DNA of 64,000 nucleotides from Alcanivorax nanhaiticus (GTDB lineage Bacteria; Pseudomonadota; Gammaproteobacteria; Pseudomonadales; Alcanivoracaceae). The DNA lies in assembly GCF_000756665.1 (NCBI RefSeq), contig NZ_ARXV01000010.1, positions 62,001-126,000 on the forward strand. The letters run 5' to 3'. Under the pieces are notes generated by a model, which saw only the letters and a list, made by a program, of their open reading frames with translations, did not search any database and had not been told where the DNA came from. The position numbers and the translations under genes are program-made. Below, one piece after another: positions 61,697 to 64,000 of this stretch; positions within the stretch are counted from its first letter, which is position 1, and every line of letters starts with the position of its first letter.

Positions 61697-62809
61697 TTAC
61701 AGATGGTAGAAGTTTGCTTTGTATACATTATGGCCCGTCTGATAGAACCCGGACCAACGGCCAGTTCCGCAGTTTAGCGCGCCCTTACAGAGGCCCAACT
61801 TCTGCTCCACCTTCCTGGCATCCTTGGCACTTCTGGTAGGCAGCGCAAAGTGGGTGTCAACGTTGGCGACCACTTCCTCACTCAGTTCATCAAGCGTTTG
61901 AGCGGCCAGCATGAGGCCAACACCGAACTTCCGGCCCTCTTTCGCAATGGTCTTTATGATGCAGTCATCCGCTTTCTGGCGTATCACCGATCCAGCCTCA
62001 TCAAGGACGAGATACACACGGAATGGCGATCCGGCATCAAACGGTGATTCTTTCACTGGCCCCATGGCCGCAATTTCAGCATAGATCATATTCACCAAGG
62101 TTCGAGCCACCCAGCCCCTCATTGAAGCGGGGATTCCCTGCATATGAAGACGCGCACCATTCTGTAAAAGATCATCAACCCTCAAGGGCGATTCATGCTC
62201 GAAAATAGCGCATGCAGCCAATACATCAACACGGTTTATCAAGCCATCAAAAATCTGCCTTTCCCTGCTGCTTTCGGCCTCGTCTTTCTTCTCAAGAAGA
62301 AGATCTCTCAGATCAGAAGGCCGAATACTCTTTGCAGCCGCAGCGGGGGAATCGGAAGCGCTTTCCGTAATCCCCAGGCGCCGCCACAACTCCATGATCG
62401 CTGATCGCAGAACGTTGATTTGACCATCTCCAAGCTTTCGCCTCCCCGTCGCTTCAATGGCTCTGACCGCGTTTTCCAGGCACCCTCTCAGACCAAAGAC
62501 CTCCAATGCCAAGGGCGTTGGCTCCAGAAATCTGATCGAACATTCACCGGAAGCTCCATCTCCAAGATGCAGCGTCCTGATCCCTGATATAGCCAAGTCA
62601 TCATGAAAATCGAAAATCACTACCGGCACCTTCGAACAGAACAGGTATGATGCGATAAATTTGGCTACGGTCGACTTCCCCATGCCAGATGATCCGGTGA
62701 TCTCGACATGCCCGTTGGCACATAGTCCTGGAAAAAATCCCAACCCACGACCGGACAAAGCATCAATGCCGATATTAATAGGCGGAACCTGAATGGACCG
62801 AATCACCAT
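61697..62809 (-). CDS. HerA/FtsK/VirB4-like P-loop ATPase
   Basis: A 370-residue ATPase: Walker A GSSGMGKST (39-47), a second strand VPVVIFDFHDDLA, Walker B in FRVYLVLDEAGSV (about 263-275), and the sensor region VGLMLAAQTLDELSEEVVANVDTHFALP typical of HerA/VirD4-like DNA translocases. It lacks membrane segments. The start overlaps the end of the upstream Gp2-like gene by 7 bp. It may pump or load DNA for a mobile element, or be part of a defence system; neither is established. Confidence 0.82.
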   Translation of the reverse strand: MVIRSIQVPPINIGIDALSGRGLGFFPGLCANGHVEITGSSGMGKSTVAKFIASYLFCSKVPVVIFDFHDDLAISGIRTLHLGDGASGECSIRFLEPTPLALEVFGLRGCLENAVRAIEATGRRKLGDGQINVLRSAIMELWRRLGITESASDSPAAAAKSIRPSDLRDLLLEKKDEAESSRERQIFDGLINRVDVLAACAIFEHESPLRVDDLLQNGARLHMQGIPASMRGWVARTLVNMIYAEIAAMGPVKESPFDAGSPFRVYLVLDEAGSVIRQKADDCIIKTIAKEGRKFGVGLMLAAQTLDELSEEVVANVDTHFALPTRSAKDARKVEQKLGLCKGALNCGTGRWSGFYQTGHNVYKANFYHL

Positions 62810-63918
62810 TTCTCACCCCCACTATCGACAACGTTTGGCACAGTCTTAGCCAAGCGCCGAATTTGTGCCCCTTTAATTATCCTGATCTGCCGGTGCTTTT
62901 TCCCGTTACCATTTGCACGTAGTTTCTGGCTGAATTCAGCGAAGCGCGTAACAGCAGCTTCCAGGAGCTGCTGCCGGGCATGATCGCCCTGAACATCAAC
63001 AGGAGAAGCAACATCTATGAAGTTCAACCCTGACCACTTCGATAATGTGGCAGCAAATGGCTTGTCGGTTGCGCACAGAAAACTACCTTCCCCATCCGTC
63101 ACATTATCTCGCCAGTAGCAGCCAAGGTTAGTCGCCCGCTCCCCGGCTCCAGGTTTGAGCAACAGCATACCGCTGATATGGAATCCCTTGTGGTCGCTCA
63201 ATTCCACAGAAAAGATAGCCACCAGAATGCAGTGAGATGCAGAGTGATGCCGAATCCCATTTGCAAACTTTTTATAAGCAGCGTCGGTATCAGCTAATGC
63301 CTTCCGCATCCTGAACTCCGGCTTCCATGACAAATCGATCAAGGCAATTTCGGCCTTATCGCACTGCCGAAAACACTGCCTGACAGGCTGCATCACGGAG
63401 TGATAACGCCGCTTGGCATTGCCCGCAGCGTTATAGCATCGCTTTACATGAGCCTGGCTAATGACAGTCCTTCGGTAACAGTCAACGCATTCACTCATGT
63501 TGTCGACGACTTCTTTCGTCAGGGCATACCTACCTGGCCGAATATCTACCAATGCAGAAAATCTGGGACACTCAAGTAATTCCAACCATGCTTTCATGTC
63601 TGGCAGGAGGTCATACCGCCTTATGACACTGCGGTTTATTTTCAAGATCTTGACCACCGAAAAGTAATCCTTACCAGGGACCATCCGCTTACGGCCATTA
63701 GCTGACTGACTCTCTACCGCGATTTGGATATCTTCGCCGGCACGGATCTTGTCTGTTACCGCTTCCAAGTAGGAATATGCATCCAAAATTTCGCTCTGCC
63801 CATCTAGGCAAAAAGCGTTCTCCTTCGCGCTATCCCACATGTCTTGGATGGCAAGCAGCTTTCTTGCAGAACAAGCTGTCCGTCTCTGTAACGATGAGAA
63901 AACATGACTAATCACCAT
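62803..63918 (-). CDS. Diverged inovirus Gp2-like protein
   Basis: A 371-residue protein related to the one at 60186: CILVAIFSVELSDHKGFHISGMLLL (230-254) aligns with its HUH-like segment, and RQIRIIKGAQIRRL aligns with its C-terminal NQLRIVRGPRYKAL. The HxH pair is degenerate here (His247-Ile-Ser249), so any metal-dependent nicking activity may be lost. The ATG at 63918 has GGGAGA; the track start further upstream is rejected. It is translationally coupled to the ATPase (overlap 7 bp). Confidence 0.7.
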   Translation of the reverse strand: MVISHVFSSLQRRTACSARKLLAIQDMWDSAKENAFCLDGQSEILDAYSYLEAVTDKIRAGEDIQIAVESQSANGRKRMVPGKDYFSVVKILKINRSVIRRYDLLPDMKAWLELLECPRFSALVDIRPGRYALTKEVVDNMSECVDCYRRTVISQAHVKRCYNAAGNAKRRYHSVMQPVRQCFRQCDKAEIALIDLSWKPEFRMRKALADTDAAYKKFANGIRHHSASHCILVAIFSVELSDHKGFHISGMLLLKPGAGERATNLGCYWRDNVTDGEGSFLCATDKPFAATLSKWSGLNFIDVASPVDVQGDHARQQLLEAAVTRFAEFSQKLRANGNGKKHRQIRIIKGAQIRRLAKTVPNVVDSGGEKW

Positions 63919-64000
63919 GATTATCTCCCGTGACGTCGGCCAAATAATCTGCCACATCTTGCGCCCGCCAGCGGGTACAGTTCCCTCCCAGCCTTATCGG

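Noticed and set aside
1-64000. CRISPR arrays, rRNA genes and insertion sequences
   Set aside because: No regularly spaced repeats, rRNA sequence or transposase with terminal repeats was seen.

Overview
The window looks like the chromosome of a marine hydrocarbon-degrading gammaproteobacterium of the Alcanivorax type. This rests on a CYP153 alkane hydroxylase operon with an AraC regulator, an AlmA-like flavin monooxygenase, several fatty-acid oxidation modules and a FadL-type porin. The genus is an inference; no 16S gene is present.

Layout. (1) 1-7554 is conserved core: dnaB (cut by the window edge), rplI, rpsR, priB and rpsF on the minus strand, a tandem pair of related secreted proteins on the plus strand, rlmB and rnr, then tRNA-Leu(CAG) with its own promoter and terminator. 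(2) 7737-9092 is a P4-type tyrosine integrase directly downstream of the tRNA, so the tRNA 3' end is the probable attachment site and what follows may be an inserted island. (3) 9351-15600 is a beta-oxidation module: SCP2-type thiolase, a 995-residue MFE-2-like protein with three SCP2 domains, an acyl-CoA dehydrogenase and a divergent TetR. (4) 15787-21688 is the CYP153 operon (ferredoxin, P450, GMC alcohol dehydrogenase, ferredoxin reductase) with a divergent AraC regulator. (5) 21745-44785 is a large monooxygenase/esterase/acyl-CoA regulon. It has four transcription units: 22532-26938, 27273-31749 and 31911-36191 on the plus strand, and 44695-36338 on the minus strand. Each is preceded by a near-identical 20-bp palindrome of the form ATTTGG-N8-CCAAAT. 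A TetR gene (21745-22350) lies beside one of the sites and is the obvious candidate regulator. (6) 44951-49664 is a TetR-RND efflux operon. (7) 50075-63918 is a second accessory block: zinc-ribbon/glycine-zipper protein, RadC, DUF932, YqaJ exonuclease, a Gp3-like protein, an XRE regulator, a run of lipoproteins, an SOS locus (YedK and UmuDC sharing one LexA box), and a module of two inovirus-Gp2-like proteins around a HerA/FtsK-like ATPase.

How the genes could work together. The regulon in (5) reads as a complete subterminal-oxidation route. A porin and a large lipoprotein would handle uptake. Two flavin monooxygenases with Baeyer-Villiger fingerprints, two SDRs and two alpha/beta hydrolases would turn ketones into esters and cleave them. 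A GMC oxidoreductase, acyl-CoA synthetase, paired acyl-CoA dehydrogenases and a double-hotdog thioesterase would process the acids. Three PF10118 ferritin-like proteins and a BtrH-like acyltransferase have no obvious place in known alkane pathways and make this cluster the most interesting part of the window. Two genes in the accessory block (YedK and a small membrane protein) appear to be broken by single-base frameshifts.
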